Origin: Sycobia sp. Sy_11
Lineage: Eukaryota; Arthropoda; Insecta; Hymenoptera; Epichrysomallidae
Direction: 5' to 3'
Assembly: GCA_018907035.1 (NCBI GenBank)
Contig: JACCIC010000039.1
Coordinates: 3,413,501-3,477,500, forward strand
DNA: 64,000 bases
Part shown: positions 38,768-50,110 of the stretch, in pieces
How the letters are laid out: every line of letters begins with the position of its first letter
Numbering within the stretch: position 1 is the first letter of the stretch
The notes under the pieces: model-generated
Databases searched by the model: none
Told to the model about the DNA's origin: nothing
The model's input: only the letters and a program-made list of their open reading frames with translations
Position numbers and translations under genes: made by a program

Positions 38768-39337
38768 CATGTAATAAAAAGATTATTCAAATTATTGTTC
38801 GATATTAATATTATCGTCATCGTCAACCAAATATTCCGAAAGACTTTCCTTCGTCCGACTATTAAATTATTACCATCGCCGATTATTATCGAATATCGCA
38901 ATGTCCGTACCGTATTGCAGAATTAATCGATAGTGCCTAAAAAATTTAAGACAGAAATAATGAAGAAAGAACTGCATCAAAAAAAGAAAGAACATGATCG
39001 CATCGAGATATTTATTGAAATACATTGCGCGACTCTTTCGATTTATTCGAACGATTTGTAGAAATTTCTTCTTTTTTTATTAAGAGCGCGCAATACGGAA
39101 TATATTTATTAATGCTCCTCTTTTTAACACATTGGATTATCCTCTCTGCATTCATTTATTCACGCGTACAAACACACACACACACACACACTGTAATTAC
39201 CCGGTATATAGAATGCCTCATGAGACATTTCAGTAGTGCGAGTATGAAATCCGTGCGCAACGATAAAAAAAAAACAGAAACAACCACACAGGCTAGTATC
39301 GGTGTGAGACTGTTTAGTCATCGGGAAAAAATGAGTG

Positions 39338-39341
<4 letters not shown>

Positions 39342-39368
<27 letters not shown>
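39342..39368. repeat. Poly(A) run
   Basis: 27 A. Confidence 0.96.
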
Positions 39369-41680
39369 CAGCCGTATCCGCAAGAAAATGCAGAGGAGCG
39401 CAGCACCAGCACCAGCGCCAACGGCAACGGAGACCTACAGCCTCATGTCCAATAAAATCATAATCGCGTTAAGAGCGAGACTTCGAGCGTTATGGCTCGG
39501 CTTCGAAAAACCGATGTAAAGAATAAGGCAAAGGAGCGCCGGGGAATTCGAGATACGAAGTCGGAGCGGGTGGGGGAGAAAGACAGACATCGTACGTTTA
39601 CTCCAAAGTAGTAACGACCGCGCCCGTCCAGTCCCGGGCAAATAAACGCTTGAGCGCCCTGCCCGGGCGAACAATCGGTTATAACGCGTCTCTATGCATA
39701 ACCTACGGCTACACCGTAGGAACGCAACGCGAGACCGGCCCCGATGCACTGTGATCCACGTTTAATATCGGCATCTTTCCACGGCCGCGAGGCGGCGCGG
39801 CGCGCGCGCTATTAAAGTGTCTGAATACAAATACGAGACGAAGCCCTCTTTACGTTGGAAGGGCAGTTTTGTTTTTTTTTTCAGTTTTTTTCCCTCGTTT
39901 TTGCTTTTTTTTTTTTTTTAATGATCATTTCATGAAATTCCCTTCGTCGACCATGCGATTCGTCTGGTCCGGGAATTTTTTCCCCGATAGCCGCGCCGCG
40001 CGCGATTCTATCGAGCGAAGAAATTCCGATTAGACAGAAAGTATTTTTTTTTTTTTAGCCGTGTTTGCTTTTGCGGAGAATAATTGTCAGCGCAATGGAA
40101 TAACAGTACGTTTACAGGAACCATGATCGAACTGTCAAACTGAACCGTAAATTTGAACCGAACCGAAGTTTCGTCGTAATCGGTAGATATCGGCAAATTT
40201 TTGGCTACTACACGTCAATTCGATGTTGCACGTATCGGCGGCTCGAAGTATTTTAACTGCCAAAATTCTGGCCAGCCGTAGGTATCGATAAGTGACTATG
40301 GGGTGGCAACGGATATAGCTAATGATTCTGTATATGGAAATATTTACACGCTAGAAATTTTTACCGGTTTTTAAGGTTTTTATACGCGTTAACTGATATC
40401 GTCATAATGACGACAAGGATATAAGAATGAATAAATTCGCTCGACAAAAAAAATCCTAATTCAGCTTAATAAATAATTCACGACGGTATGAAACGGAGCC
40501 TGCGAAACATAGGACCGATCGTTCAAAAATACAAAAGTCAAAAAAAAAAAATGTTTTATCAATACGACGGATTAATTAACAACGATATTGCATTCTTTAC
40601 TTTGAAGCGAAGCATTAAGATATTATGATATTATGAACGTTCGACGATTAAGGTAATTCGCGGATACAAAGAACAAACCCTTAACGATCACGCGAACGAT
40701 TTTCTGTTTTTTTAATAATTTTTTTTTTTAATAATTTATACACAGCCACGAATTTTATTCCCCTCTTCTTTTTTGCCATCTCGGCATCTTAAGAGGCCGG
40801 GCGTAAAGTCGTGCGTAAGAAACTGGATTTCCGCTTTTTAGCTTCTTTTTTTTTTTGGTCGCTTTTCCACTTTTTGCGCGCGCTCGCATTATAATGTAAA
40901 TGCGAATAAAAACGTAATGCCGAATAAAAACAGCGCGCGATCCCGCGAGGTCTTGCACGACGACTGCGCAATGGCGAGCTCCGTACGTAGCTCGTGCAAA
41001 TATTTATAATACGCTCGGCTAGGAGATGTGCTTTGTTACGCTGAATAACAGTTTTACGTTAAATTATTTATTTACATTTTAAATGTCAAAATAGTACTTT
41101 ACCCGTTGTAAAAAAGACACACTATCGCGAAAGCCTCTCGGCTTATCCCAATAACTAAAGCAGGAAGCAAAGCTTATACGGCCAATGGCTAAACATATAC
41201 AAGGGCCGAAATAAAGATTTATATACTTGTGTACATGAATGTGTATATATAAAAAGTTCGCTTCCGGCAAGCCGTAAATTTTGCCGAAAGCCCGTGGGCG
41301 CGCGCCCTGCACAATACAGCCGCGCGATTCGTTCGCCCGAGATCCGCAGCGCCCCCTCGAACTACGTCCCGTCGGGCATTGCTATTAAACGCGAGGTATC
41401 CTCATCGCCGGCGCTCGATGATAATCCGCGGATCGCGCGGTCCACGGCGGCGTGCGTTTCGCGCAATCCGAGCTCGCCGGCTCGATCCGAGAGGTCGGCT
41501 GAGTCGAACGGCGCGTCTCTGACGGCGCGCGATTAAACGGCGATAAATTTAACGGGGCGAGGATAAAAATCGAGGAAGTGGATTTTAAATTAGTCGGCTC
41601 GATTTGGCGGAAGTGTAATGCGGGGAGAGTAGTGGCCGGGGTTCGGCGATACGGGCGATAATCGCAATTTCGACAAATAA

Positions 41681-41781
41681 ATTAAATTAATTCATATCCT
41701 TGTAAATATTAATGGTAATATTATCATTAATTTATATCCTTTTTTTATCTGTGTAAACAATTAAATTAATTTATATCCTTG
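41681..41781 (+). repeat. Three copies of a 16-20 nt motif
   Basis: Variants of ATTAATTTATATCCTT occur at 41685-41701, 41726-41741 and 41765-41780, about 40 nt apart. Confidence 0.75.
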
Positions 41782-42960
41782 ACGCCCCGGAGTCGTTTGA
41801 GCTTATTTCAACTCGTTTTCATTCGTATCCGTTGATAGGTCGACAGAACTCAGGTTCGATATAGCGGAGAAATTTTGAAAGGTTGCAATTGTCACGTTTA
41901 CGTTGTCGATCATTCGTTTTACAAAGGGTAAAATTTTCGTTATTATAATTGTTCGTAACGAATGCTAAAGATACAATAAATATATAAATAAATTACCAAA
42001 AAAAAAAAAAAATAATTAAAATTCATTCGAATCGTCAAAATGCTCAATGGCTATGTCGATGACCGATTGTATAACGACGAGGCTGCGTGAAAAAATTTAT
42101 AATTTAATCGGTGCGGGAACTTGCGCGTGGATTTCTTTCGATTATGTCCCAAGAAGTTGATAACGAACAAATTTAACGAGCATTCACCATTGATTAATAT
42201 AAAAGTTATCTCGATTAAAAGTGTTTAAAACCTATAATACACGTCTGAAGCATTATAATGACGCGTGGCTAAAAAATTCTCAGTCATCTCATCTTGACGA
42301 TCGGTAGAAGTTGTTGCTTGAAATTGAAATTTTACAGGAAATTCATCGAAGCAACACACTTATAATTGCGTATTTTATGGATTTCGTTAACATTTTTAAT
42401 TGTTAATTAACGTTGTTAATCGCGATAATTTTATTATTACAGAGATTAGTCGAGGCATATTGTCATCTCGTCACGTCATAAATCCTGAAATTCCCTTATA
42501 CTTTGACAAATTAATTGCTATATTAAAGGCCTAAGATCGAGCGGTCGAGAAAGGCGGCCGAGTTCGTTCAACCGGGAAAACTTGCGCTCCTATCCTTCAA
42601 AATTGATTTTATCATTTATTTCATATAGTCTCAATATTGAACCCGAGATATATGTGTAGGAAATACGCGCGGTGAAGTGTATATATATATATATATAAGG
42701 ATGCAGTTAAACTTTCGAAAATCCGTTCACGCCTATTATTATGCCGTATATTATTCACATCGTAAAATGAACTGTTAATGCCTTTTGAAGCTTACAATTA
42801 TAAACACGCTTGCCCATATACGTACATACACACACGGACGCCCATAGATGCATCAACACAGATGCATAGGCGTGCATTCACAGCTGACTATAATAATCGG
42901 GGAGGTTTAAACAATTATTACGGTAAAATTCTTCGCGCTTCTAGGTATTAAGCCATCCAT

Positions 42961-42963
<3 letters not shown>

Positions 42964-42999
<36 letters not shown>

Positions 43000-43011
43000 T
43001 GGGTGGGTGGG
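42964..43011. repeat. GT microsatellite ending in a G-rich tract
   Basis: 35 nt of GT, then GGTGGGTGGGTGGG at 42998-43011. Confidence 0.96.
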
Positions 43012-43407
43012 TATGTGCGCGCGCGCCGTGTCGCGCGTGTGCATTTTAGTCGCAGATAAATGGAATAATTATATTATTACAAAATCCGATCGCCATTATT
43101 AATTCGAGAGAATCTGAACTGCTTTGGATTTGATTACGGGTTAGAAAGATGGTAGAAGAGAGGGGAGATGAGGGGGAGGGGGTATAATAAAAAGATGAGA
43201 AATATAATATGAGAACAGAGCGACTGACCGCGGGCTGTGTATAACGAACGCTAGAAAGAGAAAGTCGTAATATGCGCGTGTCGCTTTTTCTCTGTCCCTG
43301 TGCATCGACGAGTATATAATTAAAGCCCAAAGAGACGACGAACAAGTACGTGGAATCGGGAAGTGGGTGGGCAGGCCTGCAACGATTATTCCGATCTCCT
43401 TTACAAG

Positions 43408-43410
<3 letters not shown>

Positions 43411-43451
<41 letters not shown>
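43411..43451. repeat. TA microsatellite
   Basis: 41 nt, then TGTATATATATATG and GTAT units to 43480. Confidence 0.97.
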
Positions 43452-43463
<12 letters not shown>

Positions 43464-44338
43464 GTATGTATGTATGTATACGTATATACTCGCATGCCCT
43501 CGCACTTCTACGGGGACTAAGACCAAAAGAGAGAAAAAATATCATTTTCAAAAAACCAAAGTACGGGCCGTTGCTCGATCGATGGAAGCTTATCCCCGAC
43601 CGTCGTACAGCGCAACTTGTGCCGATGCATTGCCAACGGCTTATTTTTCTTTCGTTTGTTTTTTCCTCCCATATTCTTTGCGCAAGTCGCGCGGTCCGAC
43701 GCTCGTATCTACCCGGATTCACGGAAATCCCCCCAAAAGGCGCACGGCGGCGAGAAAGAAATATTTGGCGAAAAAACGCCGAAAAACTCCACGGCTGCGG
43801 GCTACGAGGCAAATTTGCATTTTAACGTTCCGCCGTTGTGGCTCGGCGATTCGCCTGATATTTCCAACTGCAATGCCTCGCGCCGTGTCGGCGACGCTCG
43901 ATTTCGTTAGATCCTGATTTTGGGCCGAGAAAATCCTTACGATAATCATTGCAAACGATGGTCTCGCCGCGAATGCGTCTTCATTTTTATGTAGCTTAAA
44001 TTTTTTTTGGAAAAAATCGAATCCTCGCTTTCGCACCATTGCATTTTACGCCTTGAAATCTGAACTTGATGGCAGAGGCACGCTGAACGCTCGATTAGCG
44101 CGTTAAACTTGCGAGGCACCCTCGATTTATTCATATTTGTTCATTCAATTATTATATAATAAACCGGCTTTCGCGCGCTTTTACGCAATTCAATTAAGAA
44201 ATAAATGAAGCTCAATCGTATGTATAGGATATAATGTCGTAAATACTGATAACCGGGCGTGCTACGGCACGACATTCGATCTTACGGTATAATAGCAATA
44301 TCAATGGTAATACGGAGTAACAAAAAAGAGAATTCTTC

Positions 44339-44357
44339 AAAAAAAAAAAAAAAAAAA
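44339..44357. repeat. Poly(A) run
   Basis: 19 A. Confidence 0.94.
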
Positions 44358-44941
44358 TTAACTTTAATTTATATAACAGCAACATGGAGACGTGTAAAAG
44401 AGATCTGGAAAAAGGCGCTTGCGCGACATATATATATATATATATGTTGGAAATGCTTAGCCAACCCCGGTTCATTATACTGAAAGCAAGGACGCCGGGT
44501 ACATAGATATAAACGCGTAAGCCGTCATAAAACCTATATTACCCACCGCGCAAATCTAAACAATTTACTGCGAATCGACATTGGTATACAATTAAGAAAG
44601 CTTTTACACTCGTTCCATAGATTAACGATAAAAATCTCGTCCGCTTTAAATCGCTATGTGCTCAATTCCTGCGTACATGTAGTCATAACACCGTATAGTG
44701 TCATCGTGTTACTTGTTGCGAAGAAATCCGAACGGGATAAGAACAATTATTAGAAAGACTTTGTTAAATTGTTTTTCAAAAAATTGTGCACTGGTAATGT
44801 ATTAATTTCACCGTAGAATAGGGAAATACTTCAATACATTCTCATTCTTTATCAATCAGCCTGAAAAATAAATTAAAATTCCTGGCTACGTATAAACAGT
44901 AAATAATGTCTTTCGCGAAATACCATTGTATAAAAATCGCT

Positions 44942-44945
<4 letters not shown>

Positions 44946-44987
<42 letters not shown>
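44946..44987. repeat. TA microsatellite
   Basis: 42 nt. Confidence 0.98.
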
Positions 44988-44991
<4 letters not shown>

Positions 44992-45764
44992 TAATTTAAT
45001 TGTGTTCCACTTATTATTAATAAATAGCTGCATTAAAGTGAAAGTGTACCGGTCGACGGATATGCGCCGTTAATGTCAAGTTTGAAAGGCTCCTCCTTTC
45101 TTACTCTCGGGAGAGAACTCGCTTTACGCGGCCGGCGGTATAGTTATGCTTACTCCCTCCCCGCCTCCCCCCTCATGCCACCCATTAATTTTCGTGGAAA
45201 GAGCAAATTTTCCGAGATCGATTTCTTCGCTCTACCTCCTCCGTCGTCCCTCCTCGTAGTGTCGAGGCTCGATCCTCGGCGAAAAATTCGGGATTTACGA
45301 CGTTGACGGTGGAAATTTTTAGGTAAGATCCCTTCCTTCCCCCCGCCGCCGTTCCCGTACAGATCGGCCCGGGGGAAGATGAGTATGTTATGTGCTCGGA
45401 TTCCGTCCAAGTGCCACGGCCAATTGTATAAATATTTGAGCTTTTTTTCGTCGAAAGCTTTTTACACGTGTATATGTTACATTATATGCATCAGCACGTG
45501 AGCTCGCGATGAGAACATATATATATATATAGTTTAGGACAGGTGTAAAAAGCACGGTGTATGTAGAGGCATTAAGTGCGTGGAAAACATATTGGAAAAC
45601 TGTAGTATATATATATATATATACACCAACACACATACATATATGTATATTAAAATTTTATATAATCCGGATAAAGTACGTATGGGCGTTGCATACGAGA
45701 TTAAGTGAAAGCGCTTAGCGGAGAAGTATTTTGTTCCTGATATAATATGTTGCCAAACTACTAT

Positions 45765-45767
<3 letters not shown>

Positions 45768-45810
<43 letters not shown>
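45768..45810. repeat. TA microsatellite
   Basis: 43 nt. Confidence 0.98.
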
Positions 45811-45818
<8 letters not shown>

Positions 45819-45975
45819 ATATATATTAATATACGTAAAAACTTTTCCTTTTTTCCTTCTCAAATCTGCCGTCTCGCTCCTTCGTTTTTCTTTTCTTCTT
45901 CTGCACGGCGACTTGGCAGCCCGTATATAAACGAACGCGGTAAAATTGCTCATTAAGAGAATTCCAATCGACCAT

Positions 45976-45979
<4 letters not shown>

Positions 45980-46020
<41 letters not shown>
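45980..46020. repeat. TA microsatellite
   Basis: 41 nt. Confidence 0.98.
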
Positions 46021-46023
<3 letters not shown>

Positions 46024-47218
46024 AAAAACAATATTATATATCTTAGATTCGTATATATATATATCTTATCGATCGGACATGAAAATTGCAAGTAAAAACT
46101 TAGAATTATACGGTAGCAACGCATATAGCATAATAAAGTACGTGATTTAAATGAGCGCTAGAAAAGCAAACGACGCACAATGCATGTTTTTCCTTTTAAC
46201 CAAGGAAAAATATGTGTCGCTTAGATTTACAATTTCCTGCGAACGGCCGAATCGTTCGTCTTGGTTCGAAGAAGAAAAAACAGAGAAAGAAAAGTGGCCA
46301 TTTTTCTACGCACCTGCGTTCTAAGTATCTAGCATGCTGAATTGATCGTTTTTGCTTTTTTCAACAGAAAAATCAACTAACTGCATTACGGCAAACATCT
46401 GAATCCCCGAGAGCAATGAAAATGCACGTGGCAAGGAGTACGTGAAACGCGATCGGTTTCGGTAGTACGCGAAAACGGGCCTTCTCGTAAAATGTCGTAA
46501 AAAAAAGTTTAGTAAGTAAAATCCAAAGAAGATGCCCAGCACGAAAATGCGACAGCTGATTCGTGTAATGACGTCGCACATTTCTCTTGGCACGAAATTT
46601 ACTCTCCACAATTTTCGATTTTCACCAAATGCTGTAGTGGATATACTTATGTTGGATTCTTGAGAATACGAGGAGCCAAAAGAACCGGATACGTATCGTG
46701 AAATATCGAGCTTGGCAACGCAAGTCGCATACTTTATTCTATTCGATCCGAAACGTCACGACGTTCGAGAAGAATTAATCAACTTCTGATACCGATACAC
46801 TCGATATATTAATTTATTAACGACCTTCTCGTTCTAATAACCGCGAAGAATTCCATGTCGAAAGCGCTCTCTCGTTGAATCGGCAGCGCCGAGGCCTGAC
46901 AGCGATCGGACCCCACCTCGATGCGTCAAGCCCTCTCCCCCAACCCCCCCCCCTCCCCGCCCACAACCCTCACGCGGAAGCGTTGTTATAGGCGAGAAAT
47001 GTTTTCGAAAATATCGATCGGCAAACATATCGCCCGCGCGGAAAATCGCGAGAGGGTGCGGCGGGCGCTGCGCCCGCTTATCTTAATTCTTAATTTTTGT
47101 TTTTCGAAAACTCTAGATGCCTATCTCGATTGACGGAATTCGAACAGGATCGAGCGGGCACGTTTTTCACATTGGTAGATTTCTCCGCGCCCGACAGGAT
47201 ATTTTCGGGAGCTTGCAA

Positions 47219-47221
<3 letters not shown>

Positions 47222-47263
<42 letters not shown>
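47222..47263. repeat. TA microsatellite
   Basis: 42 nt, then CATACATA. Confidence 0.98.
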
Positions 47264-47267
<4 letters not shown>

Positions 47268-47529
47268 CATAAACATACACATATATGTAGACATGTGACA
47301 TAGTCGATCAGCCGCACCCCCCGTCGTGAGGTTCTTGCATGTATAATTTACTTGACGCGTAATTCGCTTGTATACAGGTTACAGAAGAAGGGAAAAAAAA
47401 GCGAGACGAGAAAGTTTGCGCGACAACGCGACTTGTATGCGCGCGCGCGCGTGTGTGTATCTATGTACGCGTGGGGAGGGCAAGGGGAGGTCGGCGAGGC
47501 GCGTAACCTGTTGCACTTTATTATACATA

Positions 47530-47532
<3 letters not shown>

Positions 47533-47577
<45 letters not shown>
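47533..47577. repeat. TA microsatellite
   Basis: 45 nt. Confidence 0.98.
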
Positions 47578-47581
<4 letters not shown>

Positions 47582-48172
47582 CCTTTTCCATTTTATCCTA
47601 TTTTTAGTTTCACCGACCCGCAGGCTCTCGGGCGAGGCGGCCCATCGACTTCCGCCCGTACGTGACGCGTGGTCGGCGAGGAATTTTTAGGCAGGATAAT
47701 TATATGCAAGTTTCAAAAATCCCGAGCTCGCTTGGGAGCCTGCACTACTTGAGTGAACGTAGGCAAATGGGCAGGATATTTTCGAAGAGAAAACCGACAA
47801 TTTTTGGAATTCGACGAATTCTTGCGATATGAGGAATATATCAAAAATATATATCACATATATATATATATATATCATGCAGTATGGTTTATCTTCAGCA
47901 AAATAGTTTTCTCTATAAATGGAAAAGGAAAGGATCATAAAGAGCGGAATTTATTAACGGGATCAATCATAAAACAAAATTGTTGTAATTAAAAATTTCG
48001 TATAGACAATAATTTATAGGTGTAGGTATATTATTATTTTATTCGAATATGACTGTACACCGGACACATGCATAATTTTGTAATTTTTCGTTAGTGATCA
48101 AAATGTAAAACGTTATGTACCCCATAATTTTGAGACGCGTTTCATCTATCTCTATATAGATATAAATGTTTC

Positions 48173-48173
48173 T

Positions 48174-48204
<31 letters not shown>

Positions 48205-48230
48205 CGTGTACGTGTGTGCGTGTGTGTATG
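48173..48230. repeat. Alternating TG/CG tract with Z-DNA potential
   Basis: 58 nt of strict pyrimidine-purine alternation: TG array, ten-base CG block, then TG with TACG. Confidence 0.95.
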
Positions 48231-49043
48231 AAAAAGAAACTTAAATAGTTTATGATAGATATGAATATGATTGCTCGCATTTATAACACGAATGGTGCAA
48301 TAAACGAGCATAATTCAACGTTACTTTTTACAACTGCAGCGTCGTTGCACCGTATCCTCTACTTTTATATCACTGGTATAATATGATTTTTTTTTCATAA
48401 ACGCTGCGCACCAGAAATTAATATGCGTAGAAATTGAATTTAACGACAGTTTGTACTCACAACGAGGCTTGCAATAAAAATATTACTTTTTCAATTTACC
48501 AAACTTTTTTTTTATTAATAGAGTAATGAACCAGTGCGCCATAAAGATTTTTTTCTCTGCAGGGATTTAAGGAAAAAAAAAAGATATCTGATAATATACA
48601 GAGATTATGCACGCACATCCATGATCAGAATAAATGTTAAAGGCCAGCACGAAACCGTCGAAATATAAGAGATTATGGCTACCAAATACAAATATATATA
48701 ACGATCTTCATCGCTCGTGCGTACTTTCTCGCATCCGAAGCTGATCTTTATTTCTATAAAGAATCTTGTATATTATATACACAACTTTTAAGAGCTGAGT
48801 TCATCGTTCTTTCTTAGCCACCGGTATGCGGACGTATAATGTGTGTATGTGTGTGTGTTTGTAGATATATATATAAACTTTATACCATCAGCGCATCCGC
48901 AATTAGCGCGCCGATTCTCATTAAAAGATACATGATAAAAATTAGCCTCGCAAAATGTTTCATCTCTTCCTCCTTTTCCAAGCCCGCGCGATTCATTACG
49001 ATGGACGACGTACCTGAGGTTTGATGATTTATATATTATATAT

Positions 49044-49047
<4 letters not shown>

Positions 49048-49094
<47 letters not shown>
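49048..49094. repeat. TA microsatellite
   Basis: 47 nt. Confidence 0.98.
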
Positions 49095-49098
<4 letters not shown>

Positions 49099-49439
49099 AG
49101 CACCATGGAGAGTAAATCGGAAACGTAAACGAGCGGCACGCGAACACTACGTCGTAAATTGAAGCAAAAAAAAAACAGGAAAAGGAAAACTCGAAAATTA
49201 GAATTGGCACGTTTGCATGGATGCATGAATCGCCGATTGCACTCTAACTCAGCGCAGGCGAGCATGCCGATATTTTCTGTTTTTAGAAATAGATTTCGAT
49301 AGAAAGTTGCCGATAGATCGTTTGAGGTAGTTCATAAGAATGTGAGAGTTGAACGTGACCGTCTTTTAATCATTTATACAAAATCATAAGACGATAAGAA
49401 TCAGACTACTGGTTTGAAGGTTTGATTTATTGAGATCCG

Positions 49440-50110
49440 TATAATAAATCATTCATTATGCAGACTGAAAAGAGAGGGAAAGCAGAACATCTATTCACAT
49501 TGTGAATGTCAATCCGACTCATTTATTTATCGTGGGATGACCATCTCTTGAACATTGGTCCTAGGTTGACCAAAATTTCCTTTTTGTTAATGCGAAAATC
49601 CAACATATAAAGTGAGATATAAAGTGCCAAAATTACAGATGTCCAGATAGTTTAGTTTGGGTGTTTTCACTTTAACAGATAGATTTGGTACCGGTAGGAT
49701 TTTTCGTGGATTCATATCTCCGCTTTTACATACACTCATTCCTAGCAATGCCTGGTTTTCGGAGAGCTACCAGATACCTTTTGATACCTCACAGGCTGAG
49801 AGTAGCCTGTGCCTACTGCACCGTGTATAATAGAGCGCTGCCTATGATCCTCGGGATTATGTTCACGGATTCCGTGACAAGCAGGAGAATTGCTATAAAC
49901 TGTCGTAAAGGTAAACGGCGATTGGAAGATTCTATGAAATAAAATAGATAGAAAGGTACAATCAATGATCCAGCAGGGTAATGGAAGAGTAAGACGAACG
50001 TGCTCTGTCATCGTCAGAAGTGCGATCGAATGGACAAGCAAGAACTCTAGCAACTAAACTATTTACGACTTCGCTTTTAAGTAAAAATCATGCCGTTAAA
50101 GATGTATCAC
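49440..50110 (+). mobile_element. Degraded non-LTR retrotransposon fragment, R1-like, C-terminal to the RT core
   Basis: Seen: 49685-49939 is open and contains RLRVACAYCTVYNRALPMIL followed by GIMFTDSVTSRR. Known: R1-clade LINE proteins have a segment shortly after the RT core of the form ALRVxxAYRTVSxxAxxVIAGxxPxDLLxxER, and the match is good over about 35 residues. Just before it, 49551-49607 reads NIGPRLTKISFLLMRKS, matching the NIGGPRxxxRRLLMRV step of the same proteins. About 90 nt of unrelated sequence lies between this and VDSYLRFY, the counterpart of VxSxLLY. 49458-49502 (TEKRGKAEHLF) may be the next piece upstream. Stops and frame changes break the frame repeatedly, so this is a dead copy. 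No catalytic RT motif, endonuclease domain or poly(A) tail was seen, and the end positions are approximate. Confidence 0.55.

Larger units (their letters stand above)
38766..43410. other. Array-poor stretch with GC-rich island
   Basis: 41290-41540 is a GC- and CpG-rich island with an open plus frame but no splice or promoter support. 39342-39368 is an A27 run. 41681-41781 has three copies of an ATTAATTTATATCCTT-type motif. 42964-43011 is a GT array ending in a G-rich tract. The rest holds nothing recognisable. Confidence 0.4.

Noticed and set aside
41294..41536. 80-codon plus frame in the GC-rich island
   Set aside because: No start context, splice sites or domain; Ser/Ala/Arg bias follows from CpG content.
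43141..43812. 223-codon minus-strand open frame
   Set aside because: Its middle is a TA array read as Tyr-Ile; the flanks are unrelated low-complexity sequence.
45073..45330. Plus-strand frame before a TTTTTAG|GTAAGAT donor
   Set aside because: The open frame ends at a stop before the donor and no other frame is open across the segment.
46321..46611. Minus-strand frames with hydrophobic segments, considered as a chemoreceptor fragment
   Set aside because: Two overlapping frames look equally hydrophobic and neither carries a recognisable receptor signature.
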